Assembly: GCF_000011065.1 (NCBI RefSeq)
Contig: NC_004663.1
Location: forward strand, 992,001 to 1,056,000
DNA from: Bacteroides thetaiotaomicron VPI-5482
Lineage (GTDB): Bacteria > Bacteroidota > Bacteroidia > Bacteroidales > Bacteroidaceae
Reading direction: 5' to 3'
DNA: 64,000 nucleotides
Below are positions 45,190 to 52,642 of this stretch, in pieces. Each line of letters starts with the position of its first letter. Positions within the stretch are counted from its first letter, which is position 1. Both the position numbers and the translations under genes were made by a program. The notes below the pieces were generated by a model. That model was given only the letters and a program-made list of their open reading frames with translations, had not been told where the DNA came from and did no database searches.

Positions 45190-45546
45190 TTATTTCTCGG
45201 ATTTGCCAAATGCATATCCCAAAGCCAATGTTATAATAGGAGTAACTATCTCCCATATTACTTTAAGGTCACTTGTTATATCAGGTACTTTATTCTCACA
45301 ATCTCTAAAAAGCCAATTGTTTATAATTACTAAAGTGCTAATTACTGCTGCTGCTATGAAAGCCCACTTTAGAACTAGGTAAATTATAGAATTCCTAGCA
45401 TCTTCACCACTGCCAATAATATTGGTTATTGAGGTTTCTGGGCTTTTTAGCTTTATTGGGGTTTCTGAGTTTTTTGTCTTTACTAGATTTTCATCGCTCG
45501 TTGAGATTATATCGTCTTGGGAGGTAACTTTTAACTTACTGTCCAT
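45190..45546 (-). CDS. Small two-helix membrane protein
   Basis: A 118-residue protein. The first 50 residues are polar and Ser/Thr/Lys-rich, probably disordered. Two membrane helices follow (about 53-77, IIYLVLKWAFIAAAVISTLVII, and about 96-113, VTPIITLALGYAFGKSEK). It lies 1 base after the 125-residue gene, clearly in the same operon. The hydrophobic hairpin with a long soluble N-terminus could be an effector or anchor. No homology recognised. Confidence 0.65.
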   Translation of the reverse strand: MDSKLKVTSQDDIISTSDENLVKTKNSETPIKLKSPETSITNIIGSGEDARNSIIYLVLKWAFIAAAVISTLVIINNWLFRDCENKVPDITSDLKVIWEIVTPIITLALGYAFGKSEK

Positions 45547-45547
45547 T

Positions 45548-45925
45548 TTATTTCTTTTTTAGCCAAAATGAATAATTCAAAAGACGATTATAGTTTGTAG
45601 TATCAATGTTCCAAACTAAAAAGCTTAGATAGAGATTGCAATCATCCATTTCTGCAATCAGCATTGGTTCAATTATTCCACCCCAATTGCCTGGCTCACT
45701 TTGAAAATTATTACAAGTGAAAACCAGTTTATCATTCACTATATTTCTATCAACAGAAGCTATACGTCCTCCTTTGTTAGCAAATTCAATATTAATAATA
45801 AGGGGAACTTCTTGCTCATTGGGGATTAATTTCAAAGAAACATCATTGTTGTTCTTTATAAAAACTTCTCCATGTTCTAACAAAACAAATCCATTTGTTT
45901 CCGCAGTTATATTTATCTTTACCAT
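45548..45925 (-). CDS. Beta-rich hypothetical protein, first gene of the operon
   Basis: A 125-residue soluble protein with alternating hydrophobic patterns typical of beta strands (FVLLEHGEVFIKNNNDVSLKLI, VPLIINIEFANKGG, LYLSFLVWNID). No signal peptide. It begins the five-gene minus-strand run (45925 to 43447), with a 65-bp gap to the lipoprotein genes upstream. It may be a sensor or binding module. I cannot name a family. Confidence 0.65.
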   Translation of the reverse strand: MVKINITAETNGFVLLEHGEVFIKNNNDVSLKLIPNEQEVPLIINIEFANKGGRIASVDRNIVNDKLVFTCNNFQSEPGNWGGIIEPMLIAEMDDCNLYLSFLVWNIDTTNYNRLLNYSFWLKKK

Positions 45926-45990
45926 AAAAGTTTATTTTAGATTTCTGTATTTCGTATTTAGTAGCACAATCAATTAACTAGACTCCTTAT

Positions 45991-46497
45991 TTATTTGTTT
46001 TGTATATGCTTAACTTTAAATTCTTTCATGGACTTTTCTATCTTTTGAAAAAGGTCTGTCGTTTTTGTTGAGTATGTAGATAAAGACCCTCTAGGATCAT
46101 CTGCAAATCTGAATAATTCATCTGCATCCGCATATATTGATACTAACTCATTATAAGCATCCTTGCAATTTGAAGGATAATCATTTAGTAGTGGCATTAT
46201 AGTCTCGATTGAATCTCTCTTTTGTTTTAACCTTTTATACGTATCTGTTGTGATTATGAACTCATTAAGCTTAGCTAAGGCTTCATTGAAATCGGTGCAA
46301 TACTCCCCATTGTATTCATGATCATAAATTACTTTTCTCCAAGTATCACAATAGGTAAGAACTATAGCTTCACTTAAATTAGCTTCTTTCTCAATCATGG
46401 AAGCAGCATTAGAGAGTTTTTCTTTATACTTCTTTTCTGAATTACATGAAACCAAAACTATGGTTAGTATTGCAGTTAAATAAAAAAACTTTTTCAT
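45991..46497 (-). CDS. Lipoprotein of unknown function
   Basis: The protein has about 168 residues from the second ATG; MMKKFF allows either start. The signal peptide ends LVSC (Cys near 18), and the mature part is helical and charged (YKEKLSNAASMIEKEANLSEA, FNEALAKLNEFIITT). It points to a membrane-anchored helical bundle. It is co-directional with the operon at 45925 (65-bp gap) and may belong to the same functional cluster. No family recognised. Confidence 0.7.
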   Translation of the reverse strand: MKKFFYLTAILTIVLVSCNSEKKYKEKLSNAASMIEKEANLSEAIVLTYCDTWRKVIYDHEYNGEYCTDFNEALAKLNEFIITTDTYKRLKQKRDSIETIMPLLNDYPSNCKDAYNELVSIYADADELFRFADDPRGSLSTYSTKTTDLFQKIEKSMKEFKVKHIQNK

Positions 46498-46547
46498 CAT
46501 ATTGTTTTTTGTGTTATATAATCAATTAATTGGGCTCCTAAATTCTT

Positions 46548-46907
46548 TTATTTTTGCTTCTTATAGGTTCCAGCTTCACTTCCGGTTTCGACTTTAAGAG
46601 TCGTGCCTGATATCTTACAATCTAAATAATATGGAGTCTTTTCATCTGGATATACATCATAAATATAGATTCTACCTTCCTCGATTTTATAATCGAACAT
46701 TTGAAAGGAAATTGGAGTAGCATTGCTGTAAATTCCAAAAGAGCCAGTACCATCCTCATCGAAACTTAATAATTTGTGAGTACCTTCGATTCCTGTCGAC
46801 CAATAACCTATAATGTTATTGCTGTTAAGTTCAGTCCAATCTTCTTCATCTTTGCTGCAGCTAGTTAAGATGAGAATAGCAAAAAGTGTGAATAAAATGT
46901 TTTTCAT
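46548..46907 (-). CDS. Small lipocalin-like lipoprotein
   Basis: A 119-residue lipoprotein with lipobox LTSC (Cys17). The mature domain resembles the small lipocalin-like Bacteroides lipoproteins: IIGYWSTGIEGTHKLLSFDEDGTGSFGIY, then RIYIYDVYPDEKTPYYLDCKISGTTLKVETG. It is the most upstream minus-strand gene of this part of the element, 47 bp before the next lipoprotein. Function unknown. Confidence 0.7.
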   Translation of the reverse strand: MKNILFTLFAILILTSCSKDEEDWTELNSNNIIGYWSTGIEGTHKLLSFDEDGTGSFGIYSNATPISFQMFDYKIEEGRIYIYDVYPDEKTPYYLDCKISGTTLKVETGSEAGTYKKQK

Positions 46908-47100
46908 AATACTATAGTTTTATAAGTTGTTTTGTTTTAGTTTATTGAGGCGTTCTTGTCATTCTATAATATCCTTTTATATTATAAGGAACTACATATT
47001 ATTTGTTCATTAATACATTATAATATTAGGAATTACATTTCGGAGACCTATTATTCGTCTAATTCACAATCACTAGGATACTAAACTACGTAAATGGTGT

Positions 47101-47295
47101 GTGCAACAAGCAACTATTAGTAAAACCTTTGATTCTTACGATCACTATACTGAAACCTATTACGCTTCATCTAACGCAGTAGCAGCTTCAGCCGAGAGAA
47201 TCTATCTATTCATCAAAGAGTATATTACTTACTTATCAGATGAAGAGAAAGAAGCCATCTTTCCGGAGAAGTACAAGAAAAAGGATGATTCTTAA
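47101..47295 (+). CDS. Small hypothetical protein, uncertain
   Basis: A GTG-started frame of 64 residues. There is no ATG in phase nearby, and an ATG at 47094 is out of frame, so the true start or an upstream frameshift is unclear. The body (FDSYDHYTETYYASSNAVAASAERIYLFIKEYITYLSDEEKEAIFPEKY) looks coding. It overlaps the convergent next gene by 4 bp. Confidence 0.4.
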   Translation: MQQATISKTFDSYDHYTETYYASSNAVAASAERIYLFIKEYITYLSDEEKEAIFPEKYKKKDDS

Positions 47296-47510
47296 CCTCG
47301 TCCTGTCTTACGTGTAGACGGTTTTGTTTCAGATGGCAATTTAAGAAGCTTACGACTTAGTTCTTCATAAGAGTCTTTGACGTAAATACAATCATCTTTG
47401 CTGAATCGGATAATAGTGTAATCTTCATCTTTATATAAAGATTGGATAAAATCAATGTTGATAACCTTTTCAATATCATAGGCATCAATCACCTTGATAA
47501 AATTTTTCAT
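47292..47510 (-). CDS. Small hypothetical protein
   Basis: A 72-residue soluble protein. A beta-strand-like start (IKVIDAYDIEKVINIDFIQSLYKDEDYTIIRFSKDDCIYVKDSYEEL) is followed by a basic tail. The pattern resembles short element-encoded proteins with a flagellar-FlbD-like strand order, but this is weak. Probably a lone minus-strand gene of the element. Confidence 0.55.
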   Translation of the reverse strand: MKNFIKVIDAYDIEKVINIDFIQSLYKDEDYTIIRFSKDDCIYVKDSYEELSRKLLKLPSETKPSTRKTGRG

Positions 47511-47626
47511 AACAGTTTCATTTAGTAAAGAAACGGAAGCCCTGCATCCGGCCTGAGAAACTTGATTCAGAGCTCCGTGTCTTTCGATTAAACATTTTAA
47601 AACGTAATCTTTAAAACATTACAAAT

Positions 47627-47917
47627 ATGAGCAAAAAAAATGGTTCGGACAATAATATTGTCCCAAATCTCAAAAAATTACCCCTCGCAGAGTATTTTGC
47701 AGCCTTACCAAAGGCAGAACGTCGTCCAGTTATCATATCAGCTCCTAAAGAAGATGTTATTACAGCTATTGTAGAAGCGACACAACGTAATCGTCATACA
47801 GTTCGTTGCTGGATGTATGGATATACCCAACCTAACAGTATGGTTGAAAAAAAGATTGTGGCTGAGATCTTACAATCAGATGTCGCAACCTTATTTCCTG
47901 AAAGAAAGGAGGAATGA
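47627..47917 (+). CDS. Probable DNA-binding small regulator
   Basis: A 96-residue protein. A helix-turn-helix-like stretch is suggested by DVITAIVEATQRNRHTVRCWMYGYTQPNSMVEKKIVAEILQ, where an N-terminal helix, a turn and a recognition-like helix resemble small element repressors. It overlaps the next gene by 4 bp (ATGA), so the two are translationally coupled. Probably a control gene of the element. Confidence 0.6.
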   Translation: MSKKNGSDNNIVPNLKKLPLAEYFAALPKAERRPVIISAPKEDVITAIVEATQRNRHTVRCWMYGYTQPNSMVEKKIVAEILQSDVATLFPERKEE

Positions 47918-48438
47918 TTATGACTGGAATGGAATTTTATTTCACTCCTAAAGGTGAAGTTATGATTATCGATGAATGTGGTACGCGTCAATTGGAACAG
48001 TCAAATCGGGAGTTTATTTCCGAAATCATAACTCGAATGGGAATATTTTGGCCAGAAGCACTGGAGAAAGCATCATTGGAATATACAGACCGACGGTATA
48101 ATATTCCTTGGTTTGAATTTTCAATAGTACGTCGTTTTCTTAAATGTAATTTTGGTGAGTTCGATTCAACAATGGATATTGATCAGATGGGAAACTTTCA
48201 CTTTGAGGAGGTCAAATGTCCGTTAAAGGGTGAATGCAAATATGAAGGAATAATCTGTAAACCAAAATTTAATAGTACACTCTCGGAACGTGAGTTAAGC
48301 GTTATGCGATCATTTTATGAAGGGATGGAAGAAAATGCAATAGCAGATAAGTATTGCATTTCATTGGAAACTGTACGTACACATAAACGGAATGCCTTTA
48401 GGCGTATAAATGTCCATTCCTTGGCAGAGTTCTTTTAG
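47914..48438 (+). CDS. LuxR-type helix-turn-helix regulator
   Basis: A 174-residue protein. The N-terminal 115 residues are unassigned and contain cysteines (CPLKGECKYEGIIC) that could bind metal. The C-terminal 55 residues are a LuxR/GerE helix-turn-helix: LSERELSVMRSFYEGMEENAIADKYCISLETVRTHKRNAFRRINV. Regulators of this size are common in Bacteroides mobile elements. It is coupled to the preceding small gene. Confidence 0.75.
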   Translation: MIMTGMEFYFTPKGEVMIIDECGTRQLEQSNREFISEIITRMGIFWPEALEKASLEYTDRRYNIPWFEFSIVRRFLKCNFGEFDSTMDIDQMGNFHFEEVKCPLKGECKYEGIICKPKFNSTLSERELSVMRSFYEGMEENAIADKYCISLETVRTHKRNAFRRINVHSLAEFF

Positions 48439-48514
48439 TATGCTAGGAAAAACAATCTATTTCAATAACAAGTAAACTCTAAAATCAATATTAATCAGGC
48501 AGCATAGCATAGAG

Positions 48515-48889
48515 ATGCAGATGTGTTTCAGTAAATCAGCTCAACACCATTCAAAAGTTAAACAAAGAAACAGCCTATTAGAGATTATGGAAAATTGCTT
48601 CGAAATGATGGTAGCACGATGTATTAAGATCGGAACAGTTCAAACGTTGACGATGTTAGGACTACTCCCCGAAGTAGTAACAATATCACAAGCGGAAGAT
48701 ATATACGGAAAACGCCTGATTACAGAATGGCGCGAAAAAGCCTGGATCAAATTTTATCCGGCAAATAATAAGGAACGAGGGAAATATTATGTGAAGCGTT
48801 CAGAACTGGAAACAGCCAGCGCAATGATGGACCTGCATAATAAAGTACCGGACAACATTATCAAACAACTAATGCAACTAACCGTATGA
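48515..48889 (+). CDS. Probable excisionase/DNA-binding protein
   Basis: A 124-residue ORF; the ATG at 48587 gives a more typical start (MENCFEMM...). VTISQAEDIYGKRLITEWREKAWIKFYP and GKYYVKRSELETASAMMDLHNK look like a winged-helix/MerR-type excisionase pattern seen beside Bacteroides integrases. Its last codons end 2 bases from the integrase remnant on the other strand, so its C-terminus may have been altered by the same deletion. Confidence 0.6.
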   Translation: MQMCFSKSAQHHSKVKQRNSLLEIMENCFEMMVARCIKIGTVQTLTMLGLLPEVVTISQAEDIYGKRLITEWREKAWIKFYPANNKERGKYYVKRSELETASAMMDLHNKVPDNIIKQLMQLTV

Positions 48890-48890
48890 C

Positions 48891-49089
48891 CCACATACTC
48901 TATCATTTCGCCGTTTGTTACGTTTGGCAGGATTCGTCCGGAGTCATCCATGTTTCCGGGTTGGATATAGTAGCTGGTGGCTATATACTGAGATTCTCTA
49001 TTATGATAGATTCTAATTTTTATATTGGATGTTCCATCTTGTTTTATATGTCTTCCTGTTTGGAAAACGATCGCTTTAAATGTTGCCAT
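48891..49089 (-). pseudogene. Tyrosine recombinase, N-terminal remnant
   Basis: From the ATG at 49089 about 66 residues match the N-terminal arm-binding domain of Bacteroidetes integrases (MATFKAIVFQTGRHIKQDGT, SNIKIRIYHNRESQYIAT, YYIQPGNMDDSGRILPN). The frame then runs as antisense of the neighbouring gene to 48787 and shows no core-binding or catalytic (R-H-R-Y) domain. A whole enzyme would be about 400 residues. It lies next to the right end, where the integrase is expected. Confidence 0.8.
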
Positions 49090-49201
49090 ACTGTTTTAAT
49101 GTTTTTTAAATGTTTAAAATTGCATTAAACAGCTTGGATCGGGGTAATTTGATAGGAGATTGCTTTAATTTCCCCTAAACGGATGCAAATAGAGAAACAT
49201 G

Positions 49202-49221
49202 TTCAAAGATAGTTCAAAGAA
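49202..49221. repeat. Internal direct repeat, right copy
   Basis: Identical 20 bases to 42993-43012. This copy is 114 bases inside the right end. Confidence 0.55.
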
Positions 49222-49282
49222 ATACCCTCTTTATTTACCCCAAAACGGGGTATAATTGTGTCTAATTTACATAAACGAAAAA

Positions 49283-49305
49283 AGCTGATACAAACTGTAT
49301 CAGCT
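49283..49305 (-). terminator. Terminator downstream of tRNA-Pro, element-borne
   Basis: AGCTGATAC, loop AAACT and GTATCAGCT form a perfect 9-bp stem with a T-run on the minus strand. It would end the tRNA-Pro transcript, replacing the chromosomal terminator displaced by integration. Confidence 0.7.
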
Positions 49306-49335
49306 CAACACCATTTAATTTTTCTTAACTTGAAA

Positions 49336-49385
49336 TTTTCGTCGGGGTAGCGGGATTCGAACCCACGACCCCCTGCTCCCAAAGC
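49336..49385 (-). repeat. Right attachment repeat
   Basis: 50 bases identical to 42881-42930, overlapping the 3' part of the intact tRNA-Pro copy at 49342-49416. Confidence 0.9.
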
Positions 49386-49416
49386 AGGTGCGCTAACCGG
49401 ACTGCGCTACACCCCG
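49342..49416 (-). tRNA. tRNA-Pro (anticodon TGG), element-junction copy
   Basis: A 75-base cloverleaf. Acceptor CGGGGTG pairs with TACCCCG, discriminator A. Anticodon stem CCTGC/GCAGG, loop TTTGGGA, anticodon TGG. T-loop TTCGAAT. CCA is not encoded. Its 3' half comes from the attachment repeat. Confidence 0.93.
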
Positions 49417-49450
49417 AAAACTTTTAACCGAACTCCCTTTTCCTTTGTAG

Positions 49451-49525
49451 TCGGGGTAGCGGGATTCGAACCCACGACCCCCTGCTCCCAAAGCAGGTGC
49501 GCTAACCGGACTGCGCTACACCCCG
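49451..49525 (-). tRNA. tRNA-Pro (anticodon TGG), second copy
   Basis: 75 bases, identical to the other copy, 34 bases upstream of it. A tandem pair read from one minus-strand promoter. Confidence 0.93.
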
Positions 49526-49560
49526 CTACTTTTAAAGGGTTGTTCTTTTCAAAAGCGGTG

Positions 49561-49568
49561 CAAAGATA
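49561..49568 (-). promoter_or_regulatory. -7 box of the tRNA-Pro pair
   Basis: The complement of CAAAGATA is TATCTTTG, 35 bases before the first tRNA-Pro read from the minus strand. Confidence 0.5.
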
Positions 49569-49652
49569 GGGAGTATTTTTTAATTATCAATAACTAAATG
49601 AATGTTTTTTATTGATTAAATTACAATCGACTGAAATTCATCTGTTTGCAAG

Positions 49653-50408
49653 TCAACTTTTTTTCTTGGCAGAAATAAGAAGCATCATTGGACGCCGAAG
49701 TTCGTCTTGCATTTCCGGAATAGTATCCAGCATCATTTCACTCGGTTGGGGCTCTATCAATTCACAAATTTCAAATCCGGTCTGAAGAAGACTATTAATA
49801 TATGTAGTTAAAGTCTTATGATACTTCACGACTTCTTCTCCTAAAAAAATAGCAGTACGTTTGCCTTCACTGAAGTAGCGGTCTACAGGCCAGTGAGCAC
49901 GTTTTCCATCTTGGTCGTAATACCAATCCTGATTACCATAGGCTGTGAATATCGGATGCTCTACTGAAAAAACAAAAGAACCTCCTGCTGTGAGGCAGCT
50001 GTTGACTTTACGGCATATATTAATAAAAGATTCCAGATAATGAAAGGTCAAGGAACTGATTACGATATCATAAGTATCCGGTTGAAAGTCGAAATCCTCG
50101 ATTGCCATACATTTATATTCGATGAGTGGTGAAGAATTTCTTTTTTGAGCTTCTTCCAGCATCTTCCCGGAAATATCAATTCCTGTAACACACTTTGCTC
50201 CATGTTCGATGGCATAGATACAGTGCCAGCCAAATCCGCAGCCTAAGTCCAGTACTCTCTTGTCTGTAAAGTCCGGTAGCATTTTCTGTAATATATGCCA
50301 TTCTCCGGCACCTTGTAATCCCTCTACAGAGCGTGACATTTGAGCATATTGGCTGAAGAAGCGGTCGTCGTCATATTTATTTTCTTTCATAACTTCAATG
50401 AGGTTCAT
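49653..50408 (-). CDS. Class I SAM-dependent methyltransferase
   Basis: A 251-residue protein. The SAM-binding loop is RVLDLGCGFGWHCIYA (motif I, about residues 54-69); VTGIDISGKMLEEA and YDIVISSLTFHYLE are motifs II and IV. It is a small-molecule or UbiE-like methyltransferase; the substrate cannot be read. A single gene, near the tRNA-Pro pair but outside the element. Confidence 0.88.
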   Translation of the reverse strand: MNLIEVMKENKYDDDRFFSQYAQMSRSVEGLQGAGEWHILQKMLPDFTDKRVLDLGCGFGWHCIYAIEHGAKCVTGIDISGKMLEEAQKRNSSPLIEYKCMAIEDFDFQPDTYDIVISSLTFHYLESFINICRKVNSCLTAGGSFVFSVEHPIFTAYGNQDWYYDQDGKRAHWPVDRYFSEGKRTAIFLGEEVVKYHKTLTTYINSLLQTGFEICELIEPQPSEMMLDTIPEMQDELRRPMMLLISAKKKS

Positions 50409-50537
50409 ATTAGATGGGCAAATATATGCATTTATGCGATTATTGGGACGAATTAACTGAAAATAAAATCAGATAGGATGAACCATCTTTTGCTGTTTTC
50501 TGTTTTCAAAGTAGAAAACTAAAAATAAAAAAGCCAT

Positions 50538-50732
50538 ATGAAAACGGAAAAACAAAAAGAAACGAATGAAAAGGAAGTTCATTTGTTAGAACAAAAAGGA
50601 TATGAAAGAATGGTCAATGAGATTGTTCCGGTACAACAAGCGGAAACTTACCGTAAACCGACCCAGAAAGCGGTAAAAGATGCTGTAAAGGAGTTGAATC
50701 CTGATACAAATAGTTTGGGTAGCAGAGGATGA
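50538..50732 (+). CDS. Small charged protein of unknown function
   Basis: 64 residues, strongly charged and probably helical (EKEVHLLEQKGYERMVNEIVPVQQAETYRKPTQKAVKDAVKELNP). Its stop codon lies in the loop of an intrinsic terminator, which supports a real transcript. No membrane helix or known domain. Confidence 0.6.
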   Translation: MKTEKQKETNEKEVHLLEQKGYERMVNEIVPVQQAETYRKPTQKAVKDAVKELNPDTNSLGSRG

Positions 50733-50746
50733 TTGAGTCCTCTGCT
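50721..50746 (+). terminator. Terminator overlapping the stop of the small gene
   Basis: AGCAGAGGA and TCCTCTGCT form a perfect 9-bp stem; the 8-base loop starts with the TGA stop. A short T-rich tract follows. Confidence 0.75.
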
Positions 50747-50749
50747 ATT

Positions 50750-51360
50750 TTAAGTAGACGATCAGCAGGCTTAATGAATATTCGGGCTATACCGGACTCA
50801 GATTAGTCTATTCGTTTAGTGAAAAAACGATCATTCTGAAAAAAAGAATATTTAAACAGGCAGGAAGGGCTATAATTACATCTGTCATAAGCTAAGAATC
50901 AATAAACGCCTGCATTTTTAAATAGGGAAGTACATAATTTCATTAATTGTCTGATATACTGATCGACTTGAACTGCTCTTTCCCTTGTTGTTGATCATTA
51001 AGCTGGATGAATGGCTTAAGGATAATCATTATGCTACTTCTTACCTTGCTTATAATTCTAATAAATCAGATGAAAATAAGCACCGAATCGCCTTTTTATC
51101 TCTTTCCCATTAATGAAAAATAGGTTCCTCGGTGAGCAAGGTAGCGTTGGTTTAAAACCAACGAGGTGTTCCTTTTAAGCCAATAAGTGTTTTGTACATA
51201 CGAAAAGATGTATATATTATGCCGTTTTATGCAATATTAGGCTGCGTTTTCGTATATTATTGCATTTATTTATGCAGTTTATTTTCTGGTTTGTTGCTTT
51301 TGGTACAATAATTTTTCGACGTAATCTTAAGAATAGCACATCAAGATGCAAATATCAAAG
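50750..51360. other. Gene-free stretch of about 600 bp
   Basis: No convincing gene on either strand. It contains a 19-base palindrome, CGTTGGTTT-A-AAACCAACG (51145-51163), in a context CCTCGGTGAG...GAGGTGTTCC that may be part of a dispersed repeat. The rest is AT-rich with no other structure I can support. Confidence 0.5.
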
Positions 51361-51364
51361 GCTC

Positions 51365-52642
51365 TTATTTAGGAAAAGTAAGGATAAAACTGCTTCCTTT
51401 ACCCACTTCCGACTTAACATTAATACTTCCTTCATGCAAAGTCATGATTTGCTTGCATAAACTTAATCCGATACCCGAACCGGATGTTTTGGTGGTAAAG
51501 AAAGGAACAAATATTTTATCCAGCACATCGGGCAGAATACCTTCTCCATTATCAGATATCGTTAATGTCGTATTTCCGGCAGAAAGTTTTCTTGCTTTTA
51601 CCTGAATCTTCTTATCTGATTTTCGACTGCATGCTTCACGGGCATTTTTCAGCAGATTAATAAGAATCTGTTCTATTTGTGTTCGGTCCACATTTAATTT
51701 CAGTTCGGGTGAGGGAACCTCAAACTGAAACTCTTCTTCCGGAAATAATTTCTTTAAATCCGTGAATAATTCCGCAATAGAAATTTGTGTACGAATAGGA
51801 GCAGGGATTCGTGTGAGCCGACGATAGTTCTCTACAAATTCCAGTAATCCTTTGCTTCTTCTGTGAATGGTCTGCATGGCTTGCAGCATAACAGAATATT
51901 CTTTTTCTCCCAGTTGACTGGGGATTCCTCTCTCGCTTAATGTTTCCGAAAGAGAAATGATTGGTGTGATAGAGTTCATGATTTCATGAGTCAGCACGCG
52001 TATCAGCTTTTGCCAGGCTTCCATTTCATTGCGTTCCAATACAGAATGAATGTTTTTTAAACTGATTAACTGCTGTTCTCTACCTTGAGTGGCAAATGTA
52101 GTGCGTGATATGGCCATTTCCAGCACAGTGCTATTTTGTTCGATACGGATGACGGGGGTGTCATGGGCAACAGAAGCTTTCAGCAATGTTTCCGGCAATT
52201 GTGATATTTGTCCTAAGTGGGTAACGGCCGCCTGATTCATCCATTCTATATGTCCGGCTTTATCGGCAACAAGCACTGCCGTATCAACTTTGTTCAATAA
52301 GTTCTCGTAGTATTGGTGCTTGATCTCTTCTGCCAGCAATCTTCCCCGAAAATCTTTTAAAGTATCCGAAAGTTCTTCCGCCCATTCATTCATTATTTTG
52401 TTATTGAAAGGTGGATGGAAAGTTTGCATCATGTCATTATAGCGGAGGCCGTCTGTCAATCGTCGCAACAGAGCAATTTGTTTGAACTGCATACGGTAAA
52501 GATGTATTCCAATGGTTATCAGTAATATAAGGCAGATGGTAGTACTGAACCATAACTGCTTTTGAAATAGCAGGTAGCTGCCGATAGAAAACAATACTAT
52601 CAGTAAAATATGTAAAATTACTCTGAATGCAAATCGTTTCAT
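51365..52642 (-). CDS. NtrB-like membrane sensor histidine kinase
   Basis: A 425-residue protein. Two N-terminal membrane helices (about 7-26 and 30-50) have a very short loop, so there is almost no periplasmic sensor. A PAS-like domain (about 115-200) comes next, then HisKA with His219 in VLTHEIMNSITPI, and the ATPase with NLLKNAREAC, DNGEGILPDVLD and GSGIGLSL. The spaced HExxNSxTP box is typical of NtrY/NtrB-type kinases. It overlaps the response regulator by 4 bp, so the two are an operon. It probably senses the membrane or cytosol. Confidence 0.93.
   Translation of the reverse strand: MKRFAFRVILHILLIVLFSIGSYLLFQKQLWFSTTICLILLITIGIHLYRMQFKQIALLRRLTDGLRYNDMMQTFHPPFNNKIMNEWAEELSDTLKDFRGRLLAEEIKHQYYENLLNKVDTAVLVADKAGHIEWMNQAAVTHLGQISQLPETLLKASVAHDTPVIRIEQNSTVLEMAISRTTFATQGREQQLISLKNIHSVLERNEMEAWQKLIRVLTHEIMNSITPIISLSETLSERGIPSQLGEKEYSVMLQAMQTIHRRSKGLLEFVENYRRLTRIPAPIRTQISIAELFTDLKKLFPEEEFQFEVPSPELKLNVDRTQIEQILINLLKNAREACSRKSDKKIQVKARKLSAGNTTLTISDNGEGILPDVLDKIFVPFFTTKTSGSGIGLSLCKQIMTLHEGSINVKSEVGKGSSFILTFPK

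Larger units (their letters stand above)
42881..49385. mobile_element. Stranded integrative element in tRNA-Pro
   Basis: About 6.45 kb is bounded by identical 50-bp direct repeats (42881-42930 and 49336-49385) that include the 3' 44 bases of tRNA-Pro. The right repeat is part of an intact tRNA; the left is a remnant. This is the classic result of tyrosine-recombinase integration at a tRNA 3' end. Inside are 12 or so small genes without relatives among the flanking housekeeping genes, visibly AT-rich in the left two-thirds, plus a truncated recombinase next to the right end. With no catalytic recombinase the element cannot excise on its own. No conjugation or plasmid replication genes are seen. 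Confidence 0.85.

Noticed and set aside
48787..48890. C-terminal part of the integrase ORF
   Set aside because: The last 34 codons are antisense to the excisionase-like gene and do not resemble any integrase; only the first 66 residues are kept as a remnant.
51260..51460. Small ORF of 66 residues
   Set aside because: It overlaps the 3' end of the kinase gene in antisense and has no promoter or coding pattern.
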